Origin: Kiritimatiellales bacterium
Lineage (GTDB): Bacteria > Verrucomicrobiota > Kiritimatiellia > UBA8416 > JAIOPI01
Direction of reading: 5' to 3'
Assembly (NCBI GenBank): GCA_945949405.1
Contig: CAMFEP010000009.1
Coordinates: 1 to 32,201 of the forward strand
Length of the DNA stretch: 32,201 bases
A program made the position numbers and the translations under genes. Every line of letters begins with the position of its first letter. Within the stretch, counting starts at the first letter, position 1. The notes beneath the pieces were generated by a model, which worked only from the letters and a program-made list of their open reading frames with translations, was not told where the DNA came from and did not search any database. Positions 9,231-19,149 of the stretch are shown one piece after another.

Positions 9231-10637
9231 ATGAACATTCAATCAGTTTCCTACTTTAGTACCCGTGGACAGGTTCCGCCTGTGTCTTTCAGCGATGCCG
9301 TGATGGCGGGGCTGGCGCGCGATGGCGGCTTGTTTTTGCCGCAGCGCATCCCGGATGTGCGCGACCGACTGGCGGATTGGGCGAAACTGCCATATGCCGA
9401 ACTTGCCGTGGCGGTCATGCAGCCGTTTGTGGATCTGGCGCCCGAGGTGCTGCGCGACCTTGTGCAGCGCAGCTACAAAACATTTGCACATCCGGAGATT
9501 ACGCCGGTGGTGAAGGTCAACGATGTGCACATCGTCGAATTGTTTCACGGGCCGACGCTGGCGTTCAAGGACGTGGCGCTGCAATTTCTGGGGAATTTGT
9601 TCGCGCATTTCCTGCAACAGAACGGCGGCGAATTGAATCTGGTGGGGGCCACGAGCGGGGATACGGGCAGCGCAGCGATTCATGGGGTGCGGGGGCGGGA
9701 GCGCATTCGGATTTTCGTGATGCATCCGCGCGGGCGGGTCAGCCGGTCACAGGAACTTCAGATGACTTCCGTGCTTGATGCCAACGTGCACAACCTCGCG
9801 ATCGACGGGACTTTTGACGACTGTCAGGGCATACTCAAGGAACTGTTCAACGATCTGGCATGGCGTGACCGGCAGCGGCTCGGCTCGGTCAATTCGATCA
9901 ACTGGGCGCGGGTGCTGGCGCAGGTGGTCTATTTTTTCTATGCGGGGCTAAAGGTGATGCGCGAGACTGGCGCCAAGGGCGTGCGTTTCGCGGTGCCCAC
10001 GGGAAATTTCGGCGACATCTTTGCGGGGTGGATCGCGCAGCGCATGGGGTTGCCGATTCGAAAGCTGGTGCTGGCCACGAACGAGAACGACATCCTGGCG
10101 CGGTTCTTCGAGAGCGGGGAATACCGGAAGGGCACGGTGCAGGCGACGATCAGCCCGTCGATGGATATTCAGGTGGCCAGCAATTTTGAGCGTTATTTGT
10201 ATTACCGCGTGGGCGAAGATGCCGCGCGGTTGCGCGGGATGATGGGTGATTTCGCGAGGAGCGGCGCGCTGAAGGTGGCGCCGGGGTTGGATGGGGCGAT
10301 CGATCCCTTGTTTGCGGCGGGGCGGGGGAACACGGCGGCGACGCAGGCGACGATTCGCGAATTTTACCGCGAAGCGAATTATTTATTGGATCCGCACACG
10401 GCGGTGGGTGTGCATGTGGGGCGGCAGCATTTGGAAAAGGATGAACCGATGGTGTGCCTGGCCACGGCGCATCCGGCCAAATTTGGCGACGCGATTCGCG
10501 AAGCGGTGGGTGTGGACGTGGCGCATCATCCGAGTCTGGATGCGCTCGCGGGCGCGAAGACGCGGGTGACGGCATTGCCGGCGGATGCGGCGGCGGTGCG
10601 GGCGTATGTGGAGCGGCATACGGGTGGAGCGTCTTGA
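9231..10637 (+). CDS. thrC: Threonine synthase
   Basis: SYFSTRGQVPPVSFSDAVMAGLARDGGLFLPQRIP; FHGPTLAFKDVALQFLGNLF (PLP Lys); LVGATSGDTGSAAIHGVRG; FAVPTGNFGDIFAGWIAQRMGLPI. Confidence 0.95.
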   Translation: MNIQSVSYFSTRGQVPPVSFSDAVMAGLARDGGLFLPQRIPDVRDRLADWAKLPYAELAVAVMQPFVDLAPEVLRDLVQRSYKTFAHPEITPVVKVNDVHIVELFHGPTLAFKDVALQFLGNLFAHFLQQNGGELNLVGATSGDTGSAAIHGVRGRERIRIFVMHPRGRVSRSQELQMTSVLDANVHNLAIDGTFDDCQGILKELFNDLAWRDRQRLGSVNSINWARVLAQVVYFFYAGLKVMRETGAKGVRFAVPTGNFGDIFAGWIAQRMGLPIRKLVLATNENDILARFFESGEYRKGTVQATISPSMDIQVASNFERYLYYRVGEDAARLRGMMGDFARSGALKVAPGLDGAIDPLFAAGRGNTAATQATIREFYREANYLLDPHTAVGVHVGRQHLEKDEPMVCLATAHPAKFGDAIREAVGVDVAHHPSLDALAGAKTRVTALPADAAAVRAYVERHTGGAS

Positions 10638-10713
10638 AGGAAGATTTCGACTGCAGTCAAACGAACTCGCGCGGGACGCGCGACACGACACCGGATGCGG
10701 GTGACAGGATAAC

Positions 10714-11049
10714 ATGCGGACACCGGTGAAAAACTTCACCTGCTGGGAATGCGGCAACTGTTGCCGCATTAAAGGCACGGTGCAACTGACGGATGTGGAT
10801 GCCGAGCGGATCGCCACGCACCTTGGGCTGGCCGCGCAGGCGTTCACGGAACAATACACGACCCTGATGCCCAACCGGCGCGGCTTGCAACTGCGCAATG
10901 GCGAGGGGGATGCGTGCGTGTTCCTCAAGAAAGACGGGGCTTGCGCGATTTATGAAGCGCGGCCCCAGCAATGCCGGGATTTCCCCTATACATGGAACTA
11001 CCCGGGATGGGAAAAAGAGTGCAAAAATTCGTGCCGAATACCGGCATGA
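10714..11049 (+). CDS. YkgJ-type cysteine cluster (putative zinc/iron-chelating) protein
   Basis: FTCWECGNCCRIKGTVQL...DACVFLKKDGACAIYEARPQQCRDFPYTWNYPGWEKECKNSC. Confidence 0.85.
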   Translation: MRTPVKNFTCWECGNCCRIKGTVQLTDVDAERIATHLGLAAQAFTEQYTTLMPNRRGLQLRNGEGDACVFLKKDGACAIYEARPQQCRDFPYTWNYPGWEKECKNSCRIPA

Positions 11050-11052
11050 TGA

Positions 11053-11087
11053 CATTGACGATTTGAGATTGATGATTTCAGATTGAA
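11053..11087 (+). repeat. Degenerate heptanucleotide repeat between the YkgJ-like gene and rnr
   Basis: cattgac gatttga gattgat gatttca gattgaa. Confidence 0.72.
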
Positions 11088-11098
11088 GAAAGAATAAA

Positions 11099-13381
11099 AT
11101 GAAGAAAGTTCAAGAACTGACGGAACAAGTCACGGCGCTGTTGCATCAACGCAAGGCGGCGCTGACCTTTGATGAAATTGCCGAGGCGCTCGGATCGCGC
11201 GGCAATTTGAAAAAGAAATTGCAGAAGAGCCTGCACGACCTGACCAAGGCGGGGCAGGTGATCAAGATCCGCGACAACCGCTACACGGTGGGGAGCACGG
11301 CCGATCTGGTGACGGGCACGCTGCAAGTGTTGCGCTCGGGCCACGCCATTGTGGCGAGTCCGGAACAAAATGTCTTCGTGCCGCAGCAGGAGCAGGGCAC
11401 GGCGCTGCCGGGCGACCAGGTGGTGGTGCGGCTCGCGGCGGATGGGCGCAGCGACCGGCCGGGGATGGCGAATGGCGCGGTGATCCGGATTCTGGAGCGC
11501 GCGCGGCACGAGATTGTGGGCACGCTACGCTCGGCGGGGCGGTTTTTGCGCGTGGTGCCGGTGGATCCAACCTATGGGCGCGATATTTATGTGGCGGACG
11601 ATGCGGGGGCGAAGATTAACGACCGCGTGCTGTGCCAGATCACCAACTGGGTGGACAAGGCTGTCAATCCCGAGGGGATGATTCTGGAAAGCCTGGGTTC
11701 GTCGGACGATCCTTCGGCGGATACGCTGGCGATCATCAAACATTACGGCCTGCCGGAAGGGTTTCCGGCGGAGGTCGTGAGCGAGGCGGAGCATGTGTCG
11801 GGTTTGATGGAGAAGCAGGGGGTGCGGCGCGATTGCCGCGGGCTTGTGACCTTCACGATCGACCCCGTGCGGGCGCGCGATTTTGATGACGCGCTGTCGA
11901 TTGAGCCGCTGGAAAACGGGGCGGTAATGTTGGGCGTGCATATTGCCGACGTCAGCCACTTCGTGCGGCAGGGGTCGCCGCTGGACAAAGAAGCCGCGTT
12001 GCGCGGGAACAGCGTGTATTTACCCGACAAGGTGATCCCGATGCTGCCGGAGCAACTTTCCAACGGAATTTGCAGTCTGCGGCCCCATGAGGATCGGTTG
12101 TCCTTCTCGGTGTTCATGACGATCGGCCCGGATGGGCATGTGACACACAGCGATTTTGCCAAGACCGTGATTCGTTCACAGGCGCGGCTGACCTATGAGC
12201 AGGCCATGGCGGTGATCAACGGCAACCCGGAGGCGGGGATACCGGCGGTGGTGTGTTCGCGCATTCTGGACCTGCACCGCTGGGCGCAGCTCCTGCGCAA
12301 AAACCGCTTCGCGCGGTATGCGCTGGATCTCGACATGCCCGAGTGCGAAGTGGTGATGGGCGACAACAGCATGATCAAGGAACTGCGGGTGGTGGCGAAC
12401 GATCCGTCGCACCAGCTTGTGGAAGAGTTCATGGTGGCGGCCAACGAGGCCGTGGCGCGGGAACTGACCCTGCGCGGGCTGCCGTTGATTTCGCGGCTGC
12501 ATGAGCCGCCGCGCGTGGAGAAGATCGAGGATCTGCAGATTCAATTGCAAGGCATGGGGTATCAGCCCGGCGATCTGACCAAGCAGCGCAACATGGCGGC
12601 TTTTCTGACAAAGGTGAAGGACGAGCCGCTCGTGCATCATATCCGCATGGCGGTATTGCGCAGCCTCAACCGGGCGGTGTATTCGGCGGAGGCTGGCGGG
12701 CACTATGGCCTGGCCAAGACGTACTATGGGCACTTCACCTCGCCCATCCGGCGGTATGCGGATTTGACCGTGCACCGTCAACTGGAAGCGTTGCTCGCGA
12801 AACGGCCGGGGGCTGAGGCGGAGCGCGCGCCCACGAAACGGGCGGCATACACGAAAGGCGATCTGGTGCCGATCGCGCTCAACGTGACGCTGACGGAGCA
12901 GACGGCGGACGAGGCCGAGCGGGCGCTGATGGAGATCAAGAAATACCGCTATCTCGAACAGATGATCAAGGATGGGAAGCCGGAGCCATTGAACGCGGTG
13001 GTGGTGGCGGTGATGAACTTCGGCATCTTTGTTGAAATCGTGAACCTGCAAATCCAGGGGCTGGTGCATGTGTCGCAACTCTCGGATGTATTCGTGCAGC
13101 ACGACCGCGGCTTGCAGGAATTGCGGGCGGGCAAAAAGAGCTACCGGGTGGGCACGCCGATCCAGGTGATTCCGGCGAGCGTCGATTTTGACAAGCGCAA
13201 GATCGACTTTGTGCCGGCGGGGGAGGACAAGGTCGTGGGGGGCGGCGGGGCGCGGCGCGGCGCGCGGGACCCCGGCACCAGAGCGCAGCACAGTGGGGGG
13301 CAGGCGGGTCGTCCCCCACGGCGTGAGGGTGGCGGCGGGGGGCCGCGGCATGGCAAGCAGCAGCGGAGAAGGCGGCGGTGA
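11099..13381 (+). CDS. rnr: Ribonuclease R
   Basis: RNB domain FTIDPVRARDFDDALSIEPLENGAVMLGVHIADVSHFV, GHYGLAKTYYGHFTSPIRRYADLTVHRQL; C-terminal S1 (NFGIFVEIVNLQIQGLVHVSQLSDVFV). Ends in a Gly/Arg-rich basic tail. Confidence 0.95.
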   Translation: MKKVQELTEQVTALLHQRKAALTFDEIAEALGSRGNLKKKLQKSLHDLTKAGQVIKIRDNRYTVGSTADLVTGTLQVLRSGHAIVASPEQNVFVPQQEQGTALPGDQVVVRLAADGRSDRPGMANGAVIRILERARHEIVGTLRSAGRFLRVVPVDPTYGRDIYVADDAGAKINDRVLCQITNWVDKAVNPEGMILESLGSSDDPSADTLAIIKHYGLPEGFPAEVVSEAEHVSGLMEKQGVRRDCRGLVTFTIDPVRARDFDDALSIEPLENGAVMLGVHIADVSHFVRQGSPLDKEAALRGNSVYLPDKVIPMLPEQLSNGICSLRPHEDRLSFSVFMTIGPDGHVTHSDFAKTVIRSQARLTYEQAMAVINGNPEAGIPAVVCSRILDLHRWAQLLRKNRFARYALDLDMPECEVVMGDNSMIKELRVVANDPSHQLVEEFMVAANEAVARELTLRGLPLISRLHEPPRVEKIEDLQIQLQGMGYQPGDLTKQRNMAAFLTKVKDEPLVHHIRMAVLRSLNRAVYSAEAGGHYGLAKTYYGHFTSPIRRYADLTVHRQLEALLAKRPGAEAERAPTKRAAYTKGDLVPIALNVTLTEQTADEAERALMEIKKYRYLEQMIKDGKPEPLNAVVVAVMNFGIFVEIVNLQIQGLVHVSQLSDVFVQHDRGLQELRAGKKSYRVGTPIQVIPASVDFDKRKIDFVPAGEDKVVGGGGARRGARDPGTRAQHSGGQAGRPPRREGGGGGPRHGKQQRRRRR

Positions 13382-13386
13382 GGATT

Positions 13387-13414
13387 GCCCGTGCGCGGAG
13401 CGCCCGGGCCACCT
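13387..13414 (+). repeat. Short palindromic repeat, family A, copy 1
   Basis: gcccgtgcgc-gga-gcgcccgggc-cacct; 10-bp stem with one mismatch. Near-identical at 17277 and 29330. Confidence 0.75.
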
Positions 13415-13497
13415 TCGGCATGGAAGTATCAATCCAGTTCTATACTAGGTGGTATTTAAGGTAGCCGGGGTGGGCGGAAAATGGTATAAAAGCGCCC

Positions 13498-16400
13498 ATG
13501 TCGGGGGGCATTTTTTATCGCGGGATTTTGGTGGCGTTTTGCATGGCGCTGGCGGCGCGGGCTGGTGCGGTGCAGGAGTTTGCGGGGGTCACGGTTGTTG
13601 AGGCCGAGGCGTTTGCCACCAATATCTCGCCGCGCAGTGCGCACAGTTGGGTGGTTTCGAATGCCGTCACCGGGTTCAGCGGGGGCGGCTATGCGGAAGC
13701 GATACCCAATTCGGGCGCGGGTATCAGCGCCGGGTGGGACACCAACAGTCCCGAGTTGCAGTATCCCGTGACGTTTTCTCTTGGGGGCACGCATTACGTG
13801 TGGACCCGCGCCTTTGCGACCAACAACAACGACGACTCGGTGCATGTGGGCTTGGACGGGACCACCAACAGCGCGAATTCGATCACGCTTGGGCCCGATC
13901 AACTGGGCGCCTGGTATTGGACCACGAACCGGCTGGGCGGCGCGGCGCAACCCACGGTGAGCGGCGGCGCGGGGGACCACACGCTGCATTTGTGGATGCG
14001 CGAAGATGGCGCGCGGATCGATCGTGTGCTGCTGACGACCAATGCCAATCTGCTGCCACAGATTGGCAATTCCTGGCATATCCCAGACAATGCGGAGCCG
14101 GCTGCGGGGCTCGATACGATGCGCGTGCCTCTACAGGGCATTACCTCGAACACGGCGGTGCAGATCTTTACCGGGAATCAATTCCAAGGGGCTGGCAATG
14201 CGGCGGATCAGGCGCAGACGGGGAGCCAGGTGTTTTACCGGCGCGCGGGTGAAACCAATTGGACGGGGCTTCAGCTGTTCTTCGACCAGACGGCGGCGAA
14301 TAACAAGTACTACCTCGCGACAATTCCGGCGGGAACATTTGCGGCGGGGGATGTGGTCCAATACTACGCGCGGGTTTGGTACACGGACCGGTTGCCCACC
14401 TTCCACTATGGAAATGACTCGGCCTCGTTCGAAACGGAATTGGAGACGGTGGCCCAGGCAGACCCGTTTTCCTACGACGTCGAATGGCCGCTCAATCCCG
14501 AGGGAAATGATTATTTGCCCCTCACGATTGCAACCATTCCTCTGTTGGAGGTTCGCGTGTATACCAATTCCGGGAACCTCGTGATCGCAGGTCCGGACTT
14601 GGCTGGAAATCCTCTGGGTAACGTTCTCACCTTCGCCGCGCGAGCGCGCGCCGGCGGTGAGTGGCATCGCATCGGACGCATTCTAGACGGGACGGTACTC
14701 ACAAATGGGCTCGAGTTCGTACAGCAGTTCTCAACCACCAGTGTGGTCACCCGGTTCACGATCCTCGCGGAAGGGGTTCTCCACTATGAGGTGGTGAACT
14801 GGGGCGGAATGCCCGTGACGGAGACGGAAATTTCAACGCCATCGGATGCCAGCGAGCACTTCTACGGATTCGGGGAAAAGTTCAACGCGTTCGACCAGGC
14901 CGGCAAGCGCGTGCGCATGCTCACGCGAGACGTGGCGGGAGACAAGGGTGACAACTCCTATAAAGTGGTGCCATGGTTCATGAGCACGCGCGGGTACGGA
15001 TTCCATTTGGATTCATCCGCCGAAAGCTTTTTCGATATGCGCAACCAGCAGGCGGATCGGTGCACCATTTCATGTCTCTTTCCCGCCTTGAAATACAACG
15101 TGGTGTTTGGGCCGCGGTTGCCGGATGTGTTGCGGCGTTACACGGGATACACCGGGCGCCCCCCGTCGTCGCCCGCATGGGCCTTCGCGCCCTGGATGTC
15201 CTCCGACATCTGGCACAACGGCGGCGAGGTGCGCTACGTCATCAGCAAGTACCGCCAGCTCGGCATTCCCGGATCGGTCTTCGTTTTCGATTCGCCCTGG
15301 GAGGTTGGGTACAACGACTTCACCTGGAATACCACGCAGTGGAGCAATTCAGGGACGTATGAAGGCACCAACTGGCCCGGCTTCACCACGCCGGCCAACA
15401 TGATGGCGTTCCTGCGCACGAATGGGTTCAAAGTTGTGGTCTGGATGACGCCCTTCGTGAACACCAGCTCCGTGAGTGACGGCGTGGGCGGACAGAACAC
15501 CGGGCAGGCCGCGACCTATGCGGCGGGCGCGGCGAGCAATTATTTCGTGCGCGCTTCCGCGGGAGGGCCGCCGCTGCTGGTGAACTGGTGGAAGGGCACG
15601 GGCAGTCCCGTCGATTATACGCATCCTGGCGCACGGGCGTGGGTGAGCGCGCAATTGAGCAATCTCGTGGCGCAGAGCGGCGGGGCGATCGGCGGCTTCA
15701 AGACTGACGACGGGGAGAGCGGGAGTTCGGACAGCAATGTGTACATTCCGACCAACGCCATTTACAGCGACGGGCGGTCCGGCGTTGAGATGCGCAACGG
15801 GTACTCGCTGGACTATCACCGCACGATCTGGAACGTGCTCGGAACAAACGGGCTGCTGTTCTCGCGCAGCGGATTCGCGGGCAACCAGGCCTACCCGGGA
15901 TGCTGGGCGGGGGACAACGAGCCCAACTTTGGCGCGAATGGAATTCAGGGCGTGGTGATCGCGGGACAATCCGCGGCGATGTGCGGCTACTCGATGTGGT
16001 CGCACGACGTGGGTGGGTACCAGGATAGCACCTGGAGTTCGACTCCCGCGAATCTGTTCATGCGGTGGGCACAATTCGGCGCGCTGACCCCGATCATGCA
16101 GATGCACCGCAAGGTCGACCTGGGCCGGCAGTATCCCTGGAGCCTGGGCGACGAGGCCCTTAGCAACTACGTCGCCTATGCGCGCCTCCACACCGCACTG
16201 TTTCCCTATCTATACACGTGCGCCGCGGAAGCGACGCAGAGCGGTTTGCCGATCATGCGTCCGCTGGTGCTGATGGATCAGGCCGACGTGAGTACCCACA
16301 GCCTGCAGCACACCTATTTGCTGGGTGATGATTTGCTGGTGGCGGTGATCATCACCAACAACGCCGTGGCGCGCGACGTGTACCTGCCGCCGGGGAACTG

Positions 16401-17262
16401 GTGCGACTATTTTCAACTCACGACGCATACGGGAGGGCAGAATCTGGCGTGGGCCAATGCCAATCAGGCGCAGACGCCGTTGTTCGTGCGGCAGGGGGGC
16501 ATCATCCCGATGTTGCCGACCAACGTGGCGACGCTGTGCGATGCGACCTATGTGGCGAATCCGGCGGTGGCGACGTGGGATGATGGCGCGCTGGAATATT
16601 GGGTGTACCCGGGGACCAACTCCAGCTTCAGCATGTACGATGGCACCACGTTGGGGTGCCAGTCCAACGGCACGGTGATCACGCTGAGGCTGGAGTCGGC
16701 GACGCGACCGGTGCTATTGCGCGTGCTTGCGGCGGCGCCCTTCAGCGTCGAGCGCGATGGCGTGACGCTGCCGCACTTCACGAACGCGGTGGAATTCGCG
16801 CAGGCGCCGGTGGGCTGGCGTGCGGTGGCACCATTCGTGCATGTGAAGCTCGCGCATGGTGGTGGTGCGACGGAGATCGCCTTCGGACCGGATTCGGTGG
16901 GGGATGGGATTTCGGATTCGTGGCGGCAGCGTTATTTTGGCGTTGGTGCCCCGACCAATGCGCAGCGTTGCGCGACATGCGATGCGGACGGCGATGGGCT
17001 TGATAATATTGGTGAATACCAGGCGGGAACCGTGCCAACGAATGCGCTTTCGCGGCTGCGGATTGCGGATTTGAATGGCCAGACGCGGCTGGTGACGTGG
17101 GAGAGCACGCCGGGGCGGCGCTACATGCTGGTGTGGAGCACGAATTTGACGATGCCGTTTGTGCCGCTGGGCGGAATTGTCACGGCCGTGGTGACGACGG
17201 CAAGCTTCGTGGACACCAATGCGGCGCCGCTGCGGTTTTACCGGGTTGAAGTGTTGCCGTAG
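13498..17262 (+). CDS. Secreted glycoside hydrolase family 31 (alpha-xylosidase/alpha-glucosidase-like) with N-terminal accessory modules and a DGDG-type C-terminal module
   Basis: Signal peptide-like N-terminus; FYGFGEKFNAFDQAGKRVRML; GSVFVFDSPWEVGYNDFTWNTTQW; GGFKTDDGESG; CWAGDNEPNF; SMWSHDVGGYQDST; C-terminal VGDGISDSWRQRYFG...CDADGDGLDNIGEYQAGTVPTNALSRL. Confidence 0.9.
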   Translation: MSGGIFYRGILVAFCMALAARAGAVQEFAGVTVVEAEAFATNISPRSAHSWVVSNAVTGFSGGGYAEAIPNSGAGISAGWDTNSPELQYPVTFSLGGTHYVWTRAFATNNNDDSVHVGLDGTTNSANSITLGPDQLGAWYWTTNRLGGAAQPTVSGGAGDHTLHLWMREDGARIDRVLLTTNANLLPQIGNSWHIPDNAEPAAGLDTMRVPLQGITSNTAVQIFTGNQFQGAGNAADQAQTGSQVFYRRAGETNWTGLQLFFDQTAANNKYYLATIPAGTFAAGDVVQYYARVWYTDRLPTFHYGNDSASFETELETVAQADPFSYDVEWPLNPEGNDYLPLTIATIPLLEVRVYTNSGNLVIAGPDLAGNPLGNVLTFAARARAGGEWHRIGRILDGTVLTNGLEFVQQFSTTSVVTRFTILAEGVLHYEVVNWGGMPVTETEISTPSDASEHFYGFGEKFNAFDQAGKRVRMLTRDVAGDKGDNSYKVVPWFMSTRGYGFHLDSSAESFFDMRNQQADRCTISCLFPALKYNVVFGPRLPDVLRRYTGYTGRPPSSPAWAFAPWMSSDIWHNGGEVRYVISKYRQLGIPGSVFVFDSPWEVGYNDFTWNTTQWSNSGTYEGTNWPGFTTPANMMAFLRTNGFKVVVWMTPFVNTSSVSDGVGGQNTGQAATYAAGAASNYFVRASAGGPPLLVNWWKGTGSPVDYTHPGARAWVSAQLSNLVAQSGGAIGGFKTDDGESGSSDSNVYIPTNAIYSDGRSGVEMRNGYSLDYHRTIWNVLGTNGLLFSRSGFAGNQAYPGCWAGDNEPNFGANGIQGVVIAGQSAAMCGYSMWSHDVGGYQDSTWSSTPANLFMRWAQFGALTPIMQMHRKVDLGRQYPWSLGDEALSNYVAYARLHTALFPYLYTCAAEATQSGLPIMRPLVLMDQADVSTHSLQHTYLLGDDLLVAVIITNNAVARDVYLPPGNWCDYFQLTTHTGGQNLAWANANQAQTPLFVRQGGIIPMLPTNVATLCDATYVANPAVATWDDGALEYWVYPGTNSSFSMYDGTTLGCQSNGTVITLRLESATRPVLLRVLAAAPFSVERDGVTLPHFTNAVEFAQAPVGWRAVAPFVHVKLAHGGGATEIAFGPDSVGDGISDSWRQRYFGVGAPTNAQRCATCDADGDGLDNIGEYQAGTVPTNALSRLRIADLNGQTRLVTWESTPGRRYMLVWSTNLTMPFVPLGGIVTAVVTTASFVDTNAAPLRFYRVEVLP

Positions 17263-17276
17263 GGTTGCGCGTGATC

Positions 17277-17303
17277 GCCCGTGCGCAGAGCGCCCGGGCC
17301 ACC
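17277..17303 (+). repeat. Short palindromic repeat, family A, copy 2
   Basis: gcccgtgcgc-aga-gcgcccgggc-cacc. Confidence 0.75.
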
Positions 17304-17306
17304 CAA

Positions 17307-17336
17307 AACGCGCCTTGCGCGGGGGCGTTGTTTTTT
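17307..17336 (+). terminator. Candidate Rho-independent terminator downstream of the GH31 gene
   Basis: aacgc...gcgtt imperfect stem (aacgcgccttgcgcgggggcgtt) followed by gTTTTTT. Confidence 0.5.
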
Positions 17337-17359
17337 CTACTGTTTCCCCCGCTTCGCGA

Positions 17360-17435
17360 GGCGGCGTAGCTCAGTTGGTAGAGCAAGGGACTCATAAGCC
17401 CTGGGTCGGCAGTTCGATTCTGCCCGCCGCCACCA
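17360..17435 (+). tRNA. tRNA-Met (anticodon CAT), CCA encoded
   Basis: Cloverleaf by eye: GGCGGCG acceptor pairs with CGCCGCC; D arm GCTC-AGTTGGTA-GAGC; anticodon loop CTCATAA; T arm GGCAG-TTCGATT-CTGCC; ACCA end. Confidence 0.93.
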
Positions 17436-17498
17436 TTCTTCGGCCCAACGGCTTCCAATTCCCTTTGCGCGATGGGGGGGCTTTGTTAAGCTCCTTGC

Positions 17499-18026
17499 AT
17501 GCACTGCAGCTTATGCCGCAAGCAGCCCGGGACGATCGCGTTGAAGCACGTCGTCAACGGCGAGACCCGCGATCTGCAAGTCTGCCAGGCCTGTGCCGCC
17601 AAGCACGGGCTGGAGGCGCAGTTGCCCATTCCGCTGCTGACGGACATGCTGCTTGGCGACGCGGCCGGGCGGGCCGTGGCGGGCGACGACCAGGTGTGTA
17701 CGACGTGCCACATGCACCAGACGGATTTTCACAAGACCTCATTGCTGGGGTGTCCGGCGTGCTATGCGGCCTTTGCGGGGGAGATCGATACGCTGGTGCG
17801 CACGATGCACAAAGACGTGCGGCATCTGGGCAAGGTACCGCGTGGCCGGGCCCCGGGATATTTAAGGTCGCTGGAGCGGGCGATTGCCGAGGCTGATCCG
17901 GCGCGCGAGGGTGCGACGATCGACCGGTTGCGGCGCCACCTGCGGAAGATGGTGCGGCCGCCCGCCGGGCGCGCGACGCGGGAATCGACGGTCACCGGGG
18001 TCGAGCCGGAGATGACCGCGGACTGA
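17499..18026 (+). CDS. mcsA: McsA-like protein-arginine kinase activator (CxxC zinc-binding)
   Basis: CSLCRKQPGTIALKHVVNGETRDLQVCQACAAKHG; CTTCHMHQTDFHKTSLLGCPACYAAF; degenerate UvrB/C-like C-terminus; immediately upstream of mcsB. Confidence 0.8.
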   Translation: MHCSLCRKQPGTIALKHVVNGETRDLQVCQACAAKHGLEAQLPIPLLTDMLLGDAAGRAVAGDDQVCTTCHMHQTDFHKTSLLGCPACYAAFAGEIDTLVRTMHKDVRHLGKVPRGRAPGYLRSLERAIAEADPAREGATIDRLRRHLRKMVRPPAGRATRESTVTGVEPEMTAD

Positions 18027-18047
18027 TGGTGATAGGGACTTACGACG

Positions 18048-19115
18048 ATGCGCATGGTTATCGATGATCTGGTCAAGAACCCGGGCTCGTGGCTTTCGAT
18101 GCGGAAGCCCACGGGCGTGGTGATCAGCAGCCGTGTGCGGCTGGCGCGCAACGTGGCCAATTCCGCCTTTCCGGGATGGGCCGGCGAGGATGAGCGCGTG
18201 CGTTTATGCAACCGGCTGCAAATTGTGGTGGGCGGGTTGCGCAGCGTGCCCAAGCCGGTGTTCTTTGAGATGGGGGCGCTCGACAGCCTCGACAAAGATG
18301 TGCTGCGCGAGCGGCATCTGATCAGCCATGAACTGTGCGAGCGCGGCCGGGGCAGCGCGGTGGCGGTGGGCGCGGAAGAAAGCATCTCGGTGATGATCAA
18401 TGAAGAGGACCATCTGCGCCTGCAGGCGATGTCGCCCGGCATGAATCTGCCCGCGATGTGGGATGCGCTGACGGCGGTTGACAGCGAGATTGAGGAACAG
18501 ATCGAGTACGCGTTTTCCGACGCGCAGGGATATTTGACGGCGTGTCCGAGCAACGTCGGCACGGGGATGCGCGCGAGCGTGATGCTGCACCTGGCGGGAC
18601 TGCGGATGGTGGGCGAGGTTGAGGCGGTGGTGAACGGGCTGGAGAAGCTTGGGCTGGCGGTGCGGGGTTTGCTGGGCGAGGGGACCGAGGCGCACGGGAA
18701 CATGTTTCAGCTTTCCAACCAGCAGACGTTGGGCGAGTCCGAGCAGGAAATTCTCGAAGCGTTGCTGGCGATCATTGATGAGGTTGTGGGGCATGAGGAA
18801 AATGCGCGGGCACGGCTGGCGGAGCGGGGCGCGACGCGCCTGGCGGACGCGGTGGCCCGGGCGCGGGGCCTGTTGTTAAACTGCCGGATCCTGTCGTCGC
18901 AGGAGGCGCTGGATTTGCTGTCCGACCTGCGGCTGGGCGTGGAGATGGGGTTGATTGGGAATTTCAAAGTTGAGCGCTTGAATGAGATAATGCTGTTGAC
19001 CCAGCCGGGACATCTCCAGAAGATGGCACGCAAGATCTTGAACCCGGAAGAGCGTGACATGATGCGGGCGCAGATGGTTCAGAGCCGTTTAAAGGGCACG
19101 AGTTTGCTGGCGTAA
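18048..19115 (+). CDS. mcsB: Protein-arginine kinase McsB (ATP:guanido phosphotransferase family)
   Basis: VVISSRVRLARNVANSAFPGWA; EESISVMINEEDHLRLQAM; YLTACPSNVGTGMRASVMLHL; GLLGEGTEAHGNMFQLSNQQTLG. Confidence 0.95.
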   Translation: MRMVIDDLVKNPGSWLSMRKPTGVVISSRVRLARNVANSAFPGWAGEDERVRLCNRLQIVVGGLRSVPKPVFFEMGALDSLDKDVLRERHLISHELCERGRGSAVAVGAEESISVMINEEDHLRLQAMSPGMNLPAMWDALTAVDSEIEEQIEYAFSDAQGYLTACPSNVGTGMRASVMLHLAGLRMVGEVEAVVNGLEKLGLAVRGLLGEGTEAHGNMFQLSNQQTLGESEQEILEALLAIIDEVVGHEENARARLAERGATRLADAVARARGLLLNCRILSSQEALDLLSDLRLGVEMGLIGNFKVERLNEIMLLTQPGHLQKMARKILNPEERDMMRAQMVQSRLKGTSLLA

Positions 19116-19149
19116 AAGGGATTAAGGGCGTTCGGCCCGGGATGTGTGT

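Noticed and set aside
12176-13432. 418-aa minus-strand ORF opposite rnr
   Set aside because: His/Arg-rich antisense translation of RNase R with no motif support.
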